A stretch of 8,946 bases of DNA, from NCBI GenBank assembly GCA_003105305.1, contig PQAQ01000167.1, forward strand, positions 3,756 through 12,701. Direction: 5' to 3'. This document shows positions 7,733-8,946 of this stretch, in pieces. This DNA is from Candidatus Methylomirabilota bacterium. GTDB taxonomy: Bacteria; Methylomirabilota; Methylomirabilia; Methylomirabilales; Methylomirabilaceae. The number at the start of each line of letters is the position of its first letter. The first letter of the stretch is position 1. Position numbers and translations under genes: made by a program. The notes under the pieces are model-generated. The model was not told the origin of the DNA and ran no database searches. It saw nothing but the letters and a program-made list of their open reading frames with translations.

Positions 7733-7806
7733 AGCGCAATTCGACGCTTTGTTCCCGCTGTTCGCTGTGATACCCTTCTGAATGAACTGACACAGGAGCG
7801 GCGGTG

Positions 7807-8577
7807 ATGCGCATCATAGCCATTGCGAACCAAAAAGGCGGGGTCGGTAAAACCACAACAGCGGTCAACCTGGCGGCCTCTCTAGCGGCCGGGACACACC
7901 GGACGCTCCTCGTTGATCTCGATCCGCAAGGCAATGCCACTAGCGCGTTAGGGGTCGAACGCGAGGCGTCGCCGGCCGCCTACGATCTGCTTATGGGGGG
8001 CGCGAAGATCGGTGAGGTGGCGCGCCCTACCGTCGCGCCCGGTTTGGATCTGGTTCCGGCGGGAGAGCGTCTCATCGGCGCGGAAGTAGAACTGGCGACC
8101 AGTCCCCATCGTGAGACTCGACTGAAGGAGGCGCTGGGGATCGGGACCGAGATGTACGCCTTTGTTTTGATCGACTGCCCGCCTTCTCTTGGCTTGCTGA
8201 CAGTCAACGGCTTGGCGGCGGCCCACTCGGTTCTCATCCCGCTTCAATGCGAATATTACGCCCTGGAAGGTCTGGCCAGGATTATGGAGGCTATCGGCCT
8301 GTGTCGGGCGGGGCTGAATCCGGAACTTCAGGTCGAGGGGATCGTCCTGACCATGTATGACATGAGACTGAACATTTGCGAGCAGGTGGAACAGGAAGTA
8401 CGGCGCCATTTTCCGCGCGGCGTTCTGAGAACGGTTATTCCCCGAAATGTGCGGCTAAGTGAGGCGCCCAGCTTCGGGAAGCCGGTTCTGCTGTACGACA
8501 GTCGCTCGTCAGGGGCCGAGAGCTACCTGCACCTGGCCAAGGAGATCGTCGATGGCGCAACGCAAAGCCCTCGGTAG
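7807..8577 (+). CDS. parA: Chromosome partitioning ATPase ParA (Soj)
   Basis: ParA is a deviant-Walker ATPase. As an ATP dimer it binds DNA non-specifically, and ParB triggers its release, moving origins apart. From ATG 7807 the protein has 256 aa, typical of the short chromosomal Soj type without an N-terminal HTH domain. Motifs are the deviant Walker A KGGVGKTT at residues 10-17 (signature Lys10 and Lys15), VDLDPQGNATSALG for the A' box, IDCPPSLGLLT for Walker B, and IPRNVRLSEAPSFGKPV in the C-terminal half. A GTG at 7804 directly precedes the ATG; AGGAG at 7794-7798 is 8 nt from the ATG and only 5 from the GTG, so the ATG is favoured. parS lies in its leader. It overlaps parB by 26 nt, which indicates coupled translation. 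Confidence 0.97.
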   Translation: MRIIAIANQKGGVGKTTTAVNLAASLAAGTHRTLLVDLDPQGNATSALGVEREASPAAYDLLMGGAKIGEVARPTVAPGLDLVPAGERLIGAEVELATSPHRETRLKEALGIGTEMYAFVLIDCPPSLGLLTVNGLAAAHSVLIPLQCEYYALEGLARIMEAIGLCRAGLNPELQVEGIVLTMYDMRLNICEQVEQEVRRHFPRGVLRTVIPRNVRLSEAPSFGKPVLLYDSRSSGAESYLHLAKEIVDGATQSPR

Positions 8578-8946
8578 GGGGTTGGAAACACTGATCCCCG
8601 GGGCCGATCTTCCCGGGGTCATGCAGGTTCGCGTAGAAGAGATCGTGCCCGGCGCCTTCCAGCCCCGCCACGCCATGAACGACGCGAAGCTTCATGAACT
8701 GGCGGCCTCCATTAAGGCGCACGGGGTTCTCCTGCCCATCCTGCTTCGGCGGGACGGGGACCGGTTAGAGGTGGTGGCCGGGGAGCGGCGGCTCCGGGCC
8801 GCGCGAATGGCAGGACTCGATACGGTCCCGGCGCTGCTGAAAGAGTTTTCCAGCAGCCAAGCGCTGGAGGTGGCGCTGGTGGAGAACCTGCAGCGGGAGG
8901 ACCTGAACCCGATTGAGCAGGCCGAGGCGTATCTAAGACTGCAGGA
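8552..8946 (+). CDS. parB: Chromosome partitioning protein ParB, N-terminal part (cut by window edge)
   Basis: ParB is the CTP-dependent DNA clamp that loads at parS. From ATG 8552, 131 codons are present with no stop before the edge. The N-terminus, RKALGRGLETLIPG (4-17), is the conserved Arg/Gly peptide that stimulates ParA ATPase. The CTPase domain follows: FQPR (36-39), LAASIKAHGVLLPILLR (50-66, box I), VAGERRLRAAR (75-85, box II, the GERR nucleotide-binding motif), then VALVENLQREDLNPIEQAEAY. The parS-recognising HTH domain and the dimerisation domain lie beyond the edge. AAGGAG at 8539-8544, inside parA, is 7 nt upstream of the ATG. The start codon sits within the last 26 nt of parA in another frame. 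Confidence 0.97.
   Translation, partial: MAQRKALGRGLETLIPGADLPGVMQVRVEEIVPGAFQPRHAMNDAKLHELAASIKAHGVLLPILLRRDGDRLEVVAGERRLRAARMAGLDTVPALLKEFSSSQALEVALVENLQREDLNPIEQAEAYLRLQ

Noticed and set aside
7733..7806. A dedicated sigma-70 promoter for parA
   Set aside because: Candidate hexamers such as TTGTTC and GATACC are poor and wrongly spaced. No promoter can be supported from sequence alone.

Overview
This window is a bacterial chromosome replication-origin neighbourhood. Two divergent gene blocks flank a 470-bp non-coding region (4049-4518) that has the features of oriC. To the left, on the minus strand, lie dnaN, gyrB and the first 99 codons of gyrA, which runs off the left edge. To the right, on the plus strand, lie rpmH, rnpA, yidD, yidC, rsmG, parA and the first 131 codons of parB, which runs off the right edge. 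Every gene points away from the central gap, as expected if forks leave it in both directions and the genes are read co-directionally with replication.

The DNA is moderately GC-rich by eye, with an AT-rich centre. The organism is Gram-negative in type: YidC has the large periplasmic domain and GyrB is the long form with an insert of about 170 residues before its C-terminal motif. I cannot name the species. A deep Gram-negative lineage such as Methylomirabilota (NC10), Nitrospirota or a deltaproteobacterial group would fit, but this is an impression, not evidence.

The genes serve replication initiation and progression (DnaN clamp, gyrase A2B2), ribosome and RNA maturation (L34, RNase P protein, RsmG 16S rRNA methyltransferase), membrane-protein insertion (YidC, YidD) and origin segregation (ParA, ParB). 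A perfect parS palindrome lies 22 bp after rsmG, about 3.2 kb from the presumed origin and directly upstream of parA.

No new multi-gene system is visible. The unusual points are what is missing and how the origin is built. dnaA and recF are absent from their usual places, so dnaN directly abuts the origin-like gap. jag, mnmE and mnmG are absent between yidC and rsmG. The gap still looks like a DnaA-dependent origin: one consensus DnaA box, three one-mismatch boxes, a run of DnaA-trio-like triplets and a T-rich candidate unwinding element with two tandem 10-bp repeats. Smaller oddities are a 19-nt repeat shared by the 3' end of dnaN and the gyrB translation start, an rsmG frame with no ordinary start codon where one is expected, a paired CCGATCGG palindrome after yidC, and an RnpA with a short N-terminus.
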